This document shows, piece by piece, positions 1 to 10,705 of a DNA stretch of 64,000 nt. A model generated the notes under the pieces. It did no database searches and was not told the origin of the DNA. It worked only from the letters and a program-made list of their open reading frames with translations. Both the position numbers and the translations under genes were made by a program. The DNA comes from Stereocaulon alpinum. Its lineage: Eukaryota > Ascomycota > Lecanoromycetes > Lecanorales > Stereocaulaceae. The stretch lies in contig JAEUBA010000030.1 of the NCBI GenBank assembly GCA_018257865.1, positions 1-64,000 on the forward strand, read 5' to 3'. Position 1 is the stretch's first letter, and every line of letters starts with the position of its first letter.

Positions 1-1560
1 TAATATATCTATACCTATAGTAGTTAAAGTACTACTTAGGGGTAGCTTCTCTCTCCTAGTAATTATAGAATAGGAGGCTATTCTCTACTACTATTCCCTC
101 TATAATAAGTCGGTTCGCTGCCTCTAGGCTTAGGACTTTAATTATTATTATAGAAAATCTCTTCTCCTTCCTAAGCGTATCTAGCTTTAACGCGAATATA
201 GGTTATTTAGCCTTTATTATCTCTAACTTTAGGTAGAGCTTCCTATTATCTTTCCTTAAGGTTTTAAAGATCCCTTATTAATCTTTTATATCTATTATCT
301 TTTCTACTCTATAGATCGCTACTATTACTATCTTCTAGAGGACTCTTACTAACCTATAGAGTCTCCTTACCTACCCGTCGTCCTTCTCTAATTCTTCCCT
401 AGCCCTTACTAAGGCCGTCTAGAGAATAATATCCCCCCCTATAGTCCTCCTTACTATAATAATCTCCCTAGTCGCCCCTCCTACTCCTCTAAATATCTAT
501 ACTAGTTAGGGGAGGGTCGCTACAGCTATCTATATCTTTTCGCTATTATTATTAATCCTAACCGTTATCTGCTTCGCTTTCTTAATATCTTCCGCCTTAG
601 GTATAGCTAAGTAGATAGTATTCTAGCCCCCTTAGGCTATATAGGCTACGTCCGCCTAGCTATTATTTACCCTTCTAGTTAGGTAGTCTTCACGCGTTAA
701 TTAGCTGCGGTATTCCTTTATAGCGTATCTCTTAGCTATATTCTCCTATATATACTCCGTAATCCTCTCTACTGTGATCTAGAAGAAGCTTTATATAATC
801 TTATTTATATTCGCCTATAGTATCTCTTAGACCTTCTCTATAAACTCTAGCAGCGCCTACTCTATAGCCTTTATATACTGCGCTCTTTTATTAGTTCTTT
901 CCCTACCCTAAGGGCCTTATAGTTCTTTAGTAGGCTTCTACTATTATCGCTATCGCTCTATTATCGCGTTAAGATATATATCCTATCTACCTTTACTACT
1001 AATAACCCCCTTCTCTCCTCCCCCCCTATCTTATATTATTTTACTAGGTTCGTAACCTAGTATAATCGCTCGTCTAGCCTAGTAGGCCTACTCGCCCGTC
1101 GTACTCGTCGTCGTCGCTATCTCTCTTACTATTAAGCCTTAGATTAGACCCTATAATAGTACTATAATAGTATACTAAGGGCGAATAGTCCTAGAGATAA
1201 TTAGTTACACCCTGCTATCGCTATTATACTTAATATCACGGTTTCTTCTTCTTATTCTTACGCGTACCAGTCTTAGACTTAGTAGGATTAATAGTAGAGG
1301 ATAGTAAAGAGCGTCTTTATAGTATCTTTAGACTAACTATAGGGCAGTACTTACGCAATTAGACGAGGGTATCCCCTGCAGTAGTACCCCTACTATAGGT
1401 ATTAAGGATCTATCCTTAGTAGGAGTCTAAGTCAATTGTACGTAGCGCTATAAGGATAAGAGGTAGGAATTCGATAGAGTACTATTAGATAAGCTATATT
1501 ATAGGCGCTGTAGATAATTGGATCGCTGGTAGTGGTATAGTTATTAGATTATTGATAATT
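1..1560 (-). mobile_element. RIP-mutated LINE-like ORF1 (Gag-like) remnant
   Basis: The block is AT-rich, dominated by TA/CTA steps and nearly devoid of CA and TG dinucleotides (61-120 has no CA and one TG), as expected after repeat-induced point mutation. On the minus strand one frame still reads as protein apart from TAG/TAA codons. Between about 440 and 280 it gives the pieces RAREELEKDDG, then VRRLYRLVRVL, then IYRVEKIIDIKD. Further upstream (about 600) it reads KAKQITVRINNN. These resemble the Gag-like ORF1 of Tad-type fungal LINE elements, which have a conserved charged stretch followed by an ARVL...VHGVRV-like motif. The family is inferred from that resemblance; it could be the gag of another retroelement. 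It is truncated by the window start. No element boundary or target duplication is visible near 1560, where normal sequence resumes. Confidence 0.5.
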
Positions 1561-1694
1561 GCAAATACGGTGGATTAGGTTTTCAGAAATAAAAGTTCAA
1601 AATATTTGATGTGACCACTTGCCCATTGCGGCACACCGTACTATCGTCCTCCACCAGATCAAGAAGGTCGCCTCAATACATACACAACGTTCTC

Positions 1695-3553
1695 ATGCTC
1701 CCCTTCGGCTTCTCCGTGGGCGACTTCATCGTGGGTATCAGCCTTCTCATAGACGCTGTCCACAGTCTGAGTGTTACCAATGGCGCTCAAGCCGACTACG
1801 AAGAATTGGGACGGCAATTAAAGAACCTCAGGAAGGGTTTCGAATGTATCCAAGGCTTGAACTTGGATGCTACGCAACTACCACAGGTATCGGCGGTGGA
1901 TACAGCTCTGAACGACTGCCGACTGTGTATCGATGGCTTCCTGAAACGAAATAGCAAGTTCAAGAGCTTGGAGCATACGTCTGGGAAACAATGGAATCTA
2001 GCTGCACTGAGGAAGCAGGGGAGAAAGGTGCAGTGGGCACTGTGGAAGAAAGCGGATGTAGCCGAGTTCCGAGCTGCAATTCGACACCATTCCGACGCTC
2101 TTCAGATGCTGCTGGCCTCGATACAAATGTGAGAGACTTGAGAAACGCAGCAATTTGCTTTTCCGCTAATATTGAGCAAGAAAACAGATTGAGGCTCAAA
2201 GCAAGCTCCAAACCTTAGCTGAGCAGCAGCATGTCGAACATAGGAGCTTGACTCAAGAAGTCTACGCCAAAGTCTCTGAGCTGAGCCTCCACCAGCAGTG
2301 GACGGAGACAGTATTTGCGGGTGAACAAGCGTCACTAGCACAGACCTTGGAAAATCAGTGCAAAGGATTACGAGATGAGGTTCATCTTTGCGGACGGCAT
2401 CACGAAAAAGCTCTAGTCGCCCAGAATATGATCACCATGCAAGTCCTCACGGAGGTCGAGAGTGTCAGCTCACAAATCAAAGCGCTAAGGGGTTCAGAAA
2501 AGCCGACGGTGGGGTCCGTCTTTGTCAAGAACTGTCATGAAGACTGCATGGCTTACTTCTCACAGAGACGCATCTGCTTTGAAAGAGCATTTGCTTACCA
2601 TTATTATGAATCAGCAGCAGACGATGGCTCAGCTGCGAAACATTCATACCATGATCAGAATGAATCAAGAACTTCCGGCTCAGGTTCTCTTATCGAAGCC
2701 TGTTGTTCTACTCGATGCTTGTGGCAGATATGCGCCTTTCCACCTCGAATTTGTTGATTCCGCCGAGGTATACTCCGTTCATTACGTTCCGCTCCTCGGC
2801 CACTTACGTCACTTATATAGGCTTTCATTGCCGTCCTGAAAGTTCGGTTTAAGGATATCGGGCTACGCAAGATAGAGTGTGGAGAATACGCACTCGAGGA
2901 CACGAAATCAAAACGCGGTTTGCAGCTTACGAAACCCTGGGCAATCATTGTTAGGCCTGGACAGCACATCAGCATGAGCATGATCTTCAGACTGGGAGAA
3001 AAGCCGACGACACGGTGTCCGGGCTGCGGCGAAGAAAATGCAGGGTCGGACCTCGAAGACGTCGAGTGGTATGTATATTACGTACAGGCCTGAGAGAACG
3101 ACCGTTAACGGACGTCGTAGCGGAAATACTCATTGCGGGATCACCTACCGCAGAATTGTCGAAGAATCTGTTGCGAGCCGCCATCAGTCAAATATCTCTC
3201 GAAAAGCGGAGTCTGAACACATTCAGTCGCCTAGTTCAAAACCGCAACTGAAGGGGCCTAGCCCTTCAGAGGATTCAGGAGACGACGACATAATGCATTA
3301 CACGAGGTTACATATACTCACCCAAGCTACAGTCGCCGCGGTACAGTCTGAAGAACAGGAGAGTATCGATACGTTCAACATCTTCGAAGGCCGTCGCAGA
3401 CGCGTTCCTGCCGATAAAAACATCAAACTAAATGATCTCAAGGAGTTCTCGAAGAATTTCAAGCTTCATACGCCCGTACCTAAGGATTTGGTCCCTATTC
3501 TTTCAAATGATATAGCGAAACAGTATAAGATTCTATGTAAGGCTCAGCGTTAG
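1695..3553 (+). CDS. Ubiquitin-like-domain protein with fungal helical N-terminal domain
   Basis: Model: join 1695-2128, 2181-2513, 2566-2767, 2821-3068, 3121-3553, giving 549 residues; all four introns are 52-53 nt. The start at 1695 is preferred because family members begin with a short lead followed by FGFSVGDF; an upstream ATG at 1611 is in frame. Order: an N-terminal helical domain like that of fungal STAND/NACHT-associated proteins (about 1-145), a coiled linker, a ubiquitin-like fold beginning at LDACGRYAPFHLEF, then CPGCG...ECGNTHCG, which looks like a small zinc-binding motif, followed by ITYRRIVEE. The last exon is charged and low in complexity. Related proteins are frequent in Pezizomycotina; a signalling or incompatibility role is often suspected but not shown. 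Both flanks are RIP-mutated, yet the frame is open across five exons. Confidence 0.75.
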
Positions 3554-3960
3554 GCTGAGTAAGTAGGGAAATAACTACTTATAGAGTTCAATACTTTTAC
3601 TATATCTTAAATATAGATTAAGTTTAAGAACGGACCGTTTACGATACTATTACCGCCGTAACTACGCTCTAACCGCGGTGTCTCTTAAGATAGGTTTATA
3701 TTTCTTTTAAGTAAAGGCTTAGCGTTAAAGATTATTACGATTAGCTTACTATCTTCGGGCTGAAAGAAGAGAATAAAGACACGTAAGACGTGCGCTATTA
3801 TACTAGGAATCAAGTAAATAGCTTTAGTCTAATAGATAACTACTATAGCCTTTTAAGCTGGAACTATAACATTCACTATAGAAGAAATACAATAGCTTTT
3901 ACCACCTACTAAGAGATAACCTAATTGGCCACTACTATATAACTATATTCGGGTAAGGGT
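3554..3960. repeat. Short RIP-type AT-rich block
   Basis: Starting right at the stop codon of the preceding gene, the sequence becomes TA-rich with few CA/TG dinucleotides, like positions 1-1560. No coherent reading frame survives. It is probably the edge of a decayed repeat; identity unknown. Ordinary sequence resumes at about 3960. Confidence 0.6.
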
Positions 3961-4179
3961 TGCCAAGATCTAGATTCGAAAGCCTGCATGTAAGATTACT
4001 TTGTATGAGAAACGACTGTCAAACCTCTCAAATAGCGCGGCGTTATCAATAACCCTCGCTCCGAAAGTCTTTTTGGGCCAGTTGCAGACGGCTTTGCATA
4101 CTCATTGCTGTGAAACGGAGCACTTTCACAGCACCTTGTTGACTCGAGGATCCTTGTTTTGGAGCTTTTGGAATTAATC

Positions 4180-6248
4180 ATGTCGATGTTAAAGGCTGAT
4201 GACACTTCCGCTTCCGCTGCCATTGAATTGCGAGCAGCTGGGAGTGACGAAGGCGAGCGGACCAAATCGTTCAATTCCCAGGATAATGTGGCTCTTGCGC
4301 GGACGGGCAAGAAGCCTGTACTCAAGGTTTGTAACATTCGCAGGCTTGTACTTCTGTCGCGGCATCTTAGCTCATTGTCACCCAGCGCAACTTCGGATTT
4401 ATGTCCATTCTGGCCTTCAGCTCCATGATCCTGGGTACTTGGCTTACTTCTTTGGTGTATATATTCCTGACCCAACAATTCTCTGACAACATGGTCCTAA
4501 TATTTCTAGGATACTGGGGATTGGTTTGGTAAAGTACGCATGCCCTTTATGTTGAAGGAAGAGCTGCAGCATCTGACGAAATATTGCAGCGGAGGTTCTG
4601 CAGGGCTCATCTATTCTTTCATTATTGTATGGGGAGGAAATCTGGCCACTTTTGCCAGTCTAGCAGAACTGGCCTCTATGTATTATTGTTCGTTGTGAAC
4701 TCTGGTGGGCTGATGGCTGACAAGGGCGTGTGCAGGGCTCCCACTGCTGGAGGCCAATATCATTGGGTTTCAATTCTTGCTCCGACATCTTCTCAAAAGC
4801 TTTTTAGCTATATCACAGGTGAAGGTGTCTGTTCTCTGACTGATTCCACTAACACGGGCATGATAGGATGGTTGACAGTCGCTGGCTGGCAAGCTAGCGT
4901 TGCTGCCGCAGCTTATATCTGTGGAACCCTGATACAGGGATTCATTGAAGTGGTGAATCCCGCATACACATCTCATCTCTGGCATACAACGATGTTGCTG
5001 TATGGCACGATAGCGCTCGCGATCTTTGTAACAACAGTTCTGGGTACCGTCCTCCCCAGAGTGGAAAGCTTTCTACTGGTCGTCTATATACTAGGCTTCT
5101 TTGGCGTGATGGTACCTTTGGTCTATTTGGGACCTCATGCTAGCGCTAAAAATGTTTTTACTACGTTCATGAATAATGGCGGCTGGAGCTCGCAAACGCT
5201 CTCCTTCTTCGTAAGCCTATCAGGCAACGCTTTTTTATTCTTAGGTTGGCTCAACCCAAATCTTGTGTTTTCCCCTGCTAACATCAAGGAACAGGCGCCG
5301 ACTCGGTATATCACGTATGCATTTCTACCTTCACTTCATTCCAGTATGGCTAACGACCAATTAGATGAGCGAGGAGATCCACAATGCCGCAGTAGTGGTG
5401 CCACGCTCAATCATCTGGTGTATTGTTCTCAATGGCGTTGTCGGATTGAGTATGTATATCGCTGTACTTTTCTGTGCCGGTAACCTCCAAGACGCCATCA
5501 CTTCACCCTACGTCTACCCATTTATCAAGATTCTTCTGCAGGCTTTAAATTCGGTAGCAGGTACTGCGGTTATACTAGCAATGATCATCATTATCGATCT
5601 TGGGTGTGTCATTGCAGTTGTAGCAACATCATCCCGAATGCTATGGTCTTTCGCTCGGGACCGCGGGATACCAGGTTGGCGGCACATCAGTAAAGTCAGT
5701 TTGCCGTCTTGCTCAGCTCAATGCCTGCTAAAGTCTAGCAGGTCGACAAGAAAACGTCAATCCCAAACATAGCGATCGTTATAACAACCATCGTCTCGAT
5801 ACTGATTGGTCTGATCAGCATCGGCTCTCCAGTGGCTTTCAACGATGTAATATCGTTGACAGTCAGTAGCTTGTATGCAAGTTACTTCGTCGCCTGCGCC
5901 CTTCTCCTTTACCGCCGAATCAAGGGATCAATCAGAGACCAACATGACGCATCAATCGAAGGCAGCGCCGAGCGAAAAAACCTCCCGGGAAGCGCCGGCA
6001 ACTTGGTGTGGGGACCATGGAGGATGCCTGAGCCTTGGGGAACCGCCACCAACATTTTCGCTTGCATTTATCTGGTAATCTTATTCTTTTTCACATTCTG
6101 GCCTCCCGCAACACCGGTCACTCCGAACACGATGAACTACTCCAGCTTGATCATGGGTGCCGTAGCGATTCTCAGTGCGTTGTACTATGCTCTTTTCGCT
6201 CACAAAACATACAAAGGTCCCGTTATCGATCGGGGTGCTGGGTGTTGA
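4180..6248 (+). CDS. APC-superfamily amino acid/GABA/choline-type permease
   Basis: Model: join 4180-4326, 4386-4434, 4510-4528, 4590-4679, 4736-4818, 4867-5244, 5295-5314, 5365-5694, 5742-6248, total 1,623 nt, 540 residues. This is a plasma-membrane multi-pass transporter of the fungal amino acid permease group (GABA permease and Hnm1-like choline transporters). Recognisable blocks: RNFGFMSILAFSS (start of TM1), GGSAGLIYSF, ELASMAPTAGGQYHWVS, ITGWLTVAGWQASVA, HMSEEIHNAAVVVPRSI, SRMLWSFARDRGIPGW, FNDVISLTVSSLYASYF and FWPPATPVTPNTMNYS. Nine exons include two microexons (19 and 20 nt); the second supplies GADSVYH just before HMSEEI. The region between TM1 and GGSAGL is about 8 residues shorter than in relatives, so introns 2-3 are the weakest part of the model. 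The substrate cannot be told from sequence. Confidence 0.85.
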
Positions 6249-7042
6249 GAATGAGAGCTACGGTGGCTTGCACTAGGACACAGAATATCGGGCAAAGAGA
6301 AAGAGATAATGTACATACTGATTTTGCTACTTTGACGAGCTAGTTGATAGTTAGTCAATCATTAAAAACGTGGTCAGAGCCCGTACGAATGGAGCATTCT
6401 GATACGTGATCTTTCAATCTCGGCGTGGACCTCTACTATTTGACATGTTCATTGAGCGTCACAGTTTGACGAGCCGCATGCATTGCCATGCTAATGACAT
6501 TGGCGTTCCCTTTCAGACCATTGCGTAGATCTTCTTCGCTAGAGATTTATGTGCGATGCTGATGTGGGGATGATTCCTATGTAATGGGTACAGAACCGTG
6601 ATCATCCATGGCCAGATCTCGGTACGATATACAAGTGTCGTAAGTTAGTGGATGTTTGGCATTGGGTCAATAAACATCAAGCGTCAGTCCCAGGAGACTG
6701 CAGACTGACAAGACCAGCTGAAGCTATAGAGTTGGAAGTGCCTCCATAAAGTACTGGCATGAAAAGTCTCTTCTCAGTAATAATTGGTTCGGTGGTAAAC
6801 TTGTCTTCACAAGTTGGTCTTCAATAGCGAGCCAGCGTTCTTCAATTGTACTCATACTACTACCGAGCGCCTTACTGCATGCATCAGAACCGAGAGCTAA
6901 GTCTGTCACTGTTCTGGACTCTGTCTCAGACACAAACTTTGATTACCTTAGCACATTCCAGCGGTAGCCCTTACGGCATTGGCACGACGTTACATTGGCA
7001 CTATTATTCTATGCTTCCAGTAATCCAAAAGACTTCATACCA
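6249..7042. other. Intergenic, nothing recognised
   Basis: This is the space between the 3' ends of two convergent genes. Only short spurious reading frames are present; no RNA gene or repeat was seen. Confidence 0.6.
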
Positions 7043-8194
7043 TCATCGGAGAGCTGCTACTAAGGCATCGCAAGCCGAGCTCTGAGTGATGGCATCAGCA
7101 CTAATGAATGGACCTGACCAGACCAGCCCCAGTTGATTACCATTACCACGGTCGTTGAGCCAGATACTTTCAGCATTGTCGTTGATGAATCTTTCATATC
7201 GATCATTCGGACGAGCCTCTTGCAAAATCTGAAGATTTCGCATGAAGATTCCCTTGAATTGGGAACCATCGACTCCGCAATGTGGCTCGCCCACCTCATG
7301 GAGGATGCCGTCAGAATCGCTTAAGTTCTCGATGGCAGCTATGGCAATTTTCTCCGCTATGACTAGATAAGAGTCGTCTGGTGATGCCTTGTGGAGTTCG
7401 ACAAGGCCGCCAAGTATGACGCCTTGATTGTACGTCCACACAGTACCGCCGTCGTTCTCGCACGTGTCAAAATCAACGCCGTTGTTGATGTTGTAGTCTG
7501 CATTCATCATTCCGGTGCCTTGGAACCATTCCCATTCTTTCAAAGCCCACTGAAGATAATCATCTTTGTTGGGTGCTCGATTGGCAAGCTGTGCAGCAAC
7601 CGCGAGGAATAGTTCGTTCTCTATAGCGCCGGTGTATGTGTGTTGCTTGTTCCACCACATTCCTCCACAAGTAGCGCCCCAGCCTGTCTTCATGTCTTCA
7701 AAAATATCAATGGCAGCCTTGAGGTAACGTTGCTTTTTAGTAATATCATAGATTTTGAGCCAGGCCAGAGCCCACCAGCCCTCATCATCATAGAAGTCGT
7801 TGAGAAAGCCGGCCGAACCTACACTAGCGGGCTCCGTGTACCCTGGCGGGAAATGAGGCCATTGATACCGGGATATGGAATGTGGAGTCATAATCCTCAA
7901 GGTTTGGAACTCATTCTTCTGGGCTTTTTCGAAGGTGTTCTCGAATACATGGTGGGCGACTTCGTCCAAGGACTGATCGAGTGCGGCGAAGTCAGCCAAG
8001 ACTGTCAAGATGTTGGCGCTATTCCACCATAGATTAGGATTCCAAAGACCAGTGGCCTCATTATACCAATCCTGCATTGTCTTGATCCCGGCCTGGGCAT
8101 ACGAGACATCCGTAATATTGCTGAGCACATGTTGTTGTTCGAATGCTGTGGCAACAGTAAGAGCCAATGCTAAAGTAATGAGGCTCCAGCACAT
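7043..8194 (-). CDS. Secreted glycoside hydrolase family 76 (alpha-1,6-mannanase type)
   Basis: A single exon of 383 residues, full length for the family. The N-terminus MCWSLITLALALTVATA is a secretion signal with likely cleavage near residue 17. GH76 hallmarks: the paired catalytic aspartates in NDFYDDEGWWALAWLK (D136-D137), GGMWWNKQHTYTGAIENELF, GTVWTYNQGVILGGLVEL near residue 255, and a C-terminal SSACDALVAAL tail. GH76 enzymes hydrolyse alpha-1,6-mannan backbones; fungal members include Dfg5/Dcw1-type wall proteins thought to graft GPI proteins onto glucan. No C-terminal hydrophobic GPI signal is visible, so this member is more likely a soluble secreted mannanase. It is convergent with the permease gene. 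Confidence 0.9.
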   Translation of the reverse strand: MCWSLITLALALTVATAFEQQHVLSNITDVSYAQAGIKTMQDWYNEATGLWNPNLWWNSANILTVLADFAALDQSLDEVAHHVFENTFEKAQKNEFQTLRIMTPHSISRYQWPHFPPGYTEPASVGSAGFLNDFYDDEGWWALAWLKIYDITKKQRYLKAAIDIFEDMKTGWGATCGGMWWNKQHTYTGAIENELFLAVAAQLANRAPNKDDYLQWALKEWEWFQGTGMMNADYNINNGVDFDTCENDGGTVWTYNQGVILGGLVELHKASPDDSYLVIAEKIAIAAIENLSDSDGILHEVGEPHCGVDGSQFKGIFMRNLQILQEARPNDRYERFINDNAESIWLNDRGNGNQLGLVWSGPFISADAITQSSACDALVAALR

Positions 8195-9451
8195 GATAGG
8201 CGTGAGTCACAGAGACAAAGGACACGGTATCTGGATCTCTCGCTACTGATTCGCTCCGATTGAGTCAGATGCGAAGAAGATCACAGCGAATGAGTAAGCC
8301 AGGTCTCTAATGAGGGCAGATCTTGAGGAAGTACGCCTTTCCCGGATTGGTGGAGATAATTTCGAAGAGATCAAAAATAGATCAGATGCATACGCAAAGC
8401 TTCCATTGATACACACCACGCGTCTACCCTCGAATGCCGCGGAGGGATTAGAGGAAGAATGGATCGAGAGTCAGTACCCGAGTGACTAAATCCGCTAAGA
8501 CCGCTAATACCGTCACTAGAGGAAGCTAACTTGCATTACCCGCGGATCAGCCGCCATCATCGTCGATCTGACGGCTATCTCAATGGACAAGGGATGAATG
8601 TACGAGCGTCCAATTCTCCAGTATCGACATAACAGTCTCCTCTTGTCTCGTCCACCTACTCGAACATTATCGACTCTCGGTCTCCGAGTGAGCGCACTGC
8701 GACGTGGCAATGTCGTTGGCCTTGATCTTGCTAACGACTGTGCCGCATCACCATGTCACGATTTCTACTCCGCGCAAACTCGGACAGCTCCCCTATCTAC
8801 TAGTATCAATCATCACGATGTTGCCCAACCGCATCATGGATGAAATTCGCATACTGAAACAACAGTCTTGCTCAACCCTCCAGACCTGCGGCTTTGTGGC
8901 CCCACTTTGAAGTTGACGTTGCGGATGCTAGGAACAGTGTCCCATCCGGATTCCTACTCCGCTCAGACTCGGTCTACCGCTCTGGCTTGGCCTTTATCGA
9001 CGCGAACCTTCGTACCAGTATCATGAGTCTGCGAATTGAGCTTTACAGGCACTAGAATTCCAACATCACTGTTTCAATCTCACATTTTAAGACTCTCGCG
9101 GAGGACCGTGCCGTATCGACGTTCCTAGTCCATGGACTCCAATATTCCGTTATCAATCGGACAAGTCGCACCGCTAATTCTGGACGGTGTGGTCTGCGGT
9201 CGACGAAACGATTCGGGCACTACATGGCCCCCTAGCTTGTAGCCTCCGAGCTCATGGCTTCCCAAACCATGGCCCTGGTGCCGTCTCAAGAGTTTGAAAC
9301 GCGAGGTTGAGGTAGCGACGTCATGGAGATATTTATTCCGTCCACATTCGGATCAGGCTTGCGTGACAGTTGGTTGAGGTATAAACACAGTCCTCACTTC
9401 CCGCTGTACAATGCATTAACAAGTCTTAGCACTTGAATCAAGCACGTCACC
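8195..9451. other. Divergent intergenic region, nothing coding recognised
   Basis: This is the shared upstream region of the GH76 gene (minus) and the FAD monooxygenase (plus). No supported gene, RNA or repeat was seen. It presumably holds both promoters. Confidence 0.55.
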
Positions 9452-10705
9452 ATGTCCTCCTCTGCACCTAAAGTTGCTATTATCGGCGGTGGCCCAGCCG
9501 GCTGTACCCTCGCCCGTCTCCTTATACGCGCTTCTATACCTGTTACTGTCTTTGAAGGCGAAGCCTCTATCAATGTCCGACCCCAAGGTGGAACATTGGC
9601 CTTGAAAAGCGATTGCGGGATCAAGGCATTACAAGAGGCTGGCGTATATGAAGAATTCACCAAACACGCTAGCTACGATGGCGAGTCTCTTATGGTGACA
9701 GACAAGAAACTGAAGCCATATCTCAAGCTCAAGAGCCAACCACCACAGGACAAGCACGCCCCTCATGGAAAACCGGTGATCGATCGGGGCCAATTGCGCC
9801 AACTGCTGGTGGAATCGCTCCCTCCAGATGTAATTCGATGGGGTTGTCGGCTGAGGCACATCGATTCTGACAGTCTTGCGCTACACTTCGACCATGGCGT
9901 TGAGCAAGGGTATGACCTAGTCGTAGGTGCGGACGGTGCTTGGAGTAAAGTTCGCCCGCTACTCACAGATGTGAAACCTGACTATGTGGGACTTGGAGGG
10001 TTCGATCTCATCGTTGCCAAACCTGAAGAGCGTTACCCTGAACTCCATAAGCTTGTCAACCGTGGCACGGTCTTCGCATTCTCTGACGGAAAGGCAATAT
10101 TTGGGCAGCAGAAGGGCGATGGCAGCATCATCGTGTCGGCTTACGGTGCAAGGGACCAGGGATGGAAAGATACTTGCGGATATCCTATCGACAACGGCGC
10201 TGAAGTCAAGAAGGCAATCGAAAAAGATGTAGCTGACTGGGCGGAACCGCTCGTTGATCTCGTCCACGCAGCCGGCGAAGAAGATATCATTCCCCGCTCC
10301 ATATACACTCTACCAGTAGGCCATCGTTGGGAACATCATCCGGGAACGACTTTGATTGGAGATGCAGCACACCTTATGACGCCGTATGCGGGAAAGGGTA
10401 CGGATGCCGCATTAGTGGACGCTATGAACTTGGCACATACTATTATTGAGAATGCACACACGGAGAACCCCTTAGCAACTTTAGACGCTGGCGTCCAAGA
10501 ATTCGAGGAAGAGATGTTCGACAGAGCAGCGGTAGTGCAAGAGCACTCGAATACGAACATGGACCTCATGTTCTTCACGCCAGGGGCCCCTTTCACCACA
10601 ATTCACAAATGGGTTAGAAATGCATTTGGGAAAAGCTGGGTCGTTAAAGTCTTTCTTCCGTTGTGGTTCGTTCGGCTTGTACTACGGCTTTGTTTCTGGT
10701 TTTAA
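9452..10705 (+). CDS. FAD-dependent monooxygenase (PHBH/TetX-like)
   Basis: A single exon of 417 residues. Flavoprotein hydroxylase of the p-hydroxybenzoate hydroxylase fold, using NAD(P)H and O2; the substrate is unknown. The Rossmann motif GGGPAG is at residues 12-17, followed by an acidic strand end (VFEGEAS). VIDRGQLRQLL and the VVGADGAWSKVRPLL (DG motif) match the FAD/NAD(P)H-binding part, and LIGDAAHLMTPYAGKGTDAAL near residue 300 is the GD motif that binds FAD ribityl. The Met at 9452 directly precedes the Rossmann strand, so the start is secure. The C-terminus (WVVKVFLPLWFVRLVLRLCFWF region) is strongly hydrophobic and may be a tail anchor. The neighbours do not suggest a pathway. Confidence 0.9.
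   Translation: MSSSAPKVAIIGGGPAGCTLARLLIRASIPVTVFEGEASINVRPQGGTLALKSDCGIKALQEAGVYEEFTKHASYDGESLMVTDKKLKPYLKLKSQPPQDKHAPHGKPVIDRGQLRQLLVESLPPDVIRWGCRLRHIDSDSLALHFDHGVEQGYDLVVGADGAWSKVRPLLTDVKPDYVGLGGFDLIVAKPEERYPELHKLVNRGTVFAFSDGKAIFGQQKGDGSIIVSAYGARDQGWKDTCGYPIDNGAEVKKAIEKDVADWAEPLVDLVHAAGEEDIIPRSIYTLPVGHRWEHHPGTTLIGDAAHLMTPYAGKGTDAALVDAMNLAHTIIENAHTENPLATLDAGVQEFEEEMFDRAAVVQEHSNTNMDLMFFTPGAPFTTIHKWVRNAFGKSWVVKVFLPLWFVRLVLRLCFWF

Noticed and set aside
7043..10705. A secondary-metabolite gene cluster around the FAD monooxygenase
   Set aside because: Neighbours are a secreted GH76 and a rhodopsin-domain protein; no polyketide, peptide or terpene synthase is present.
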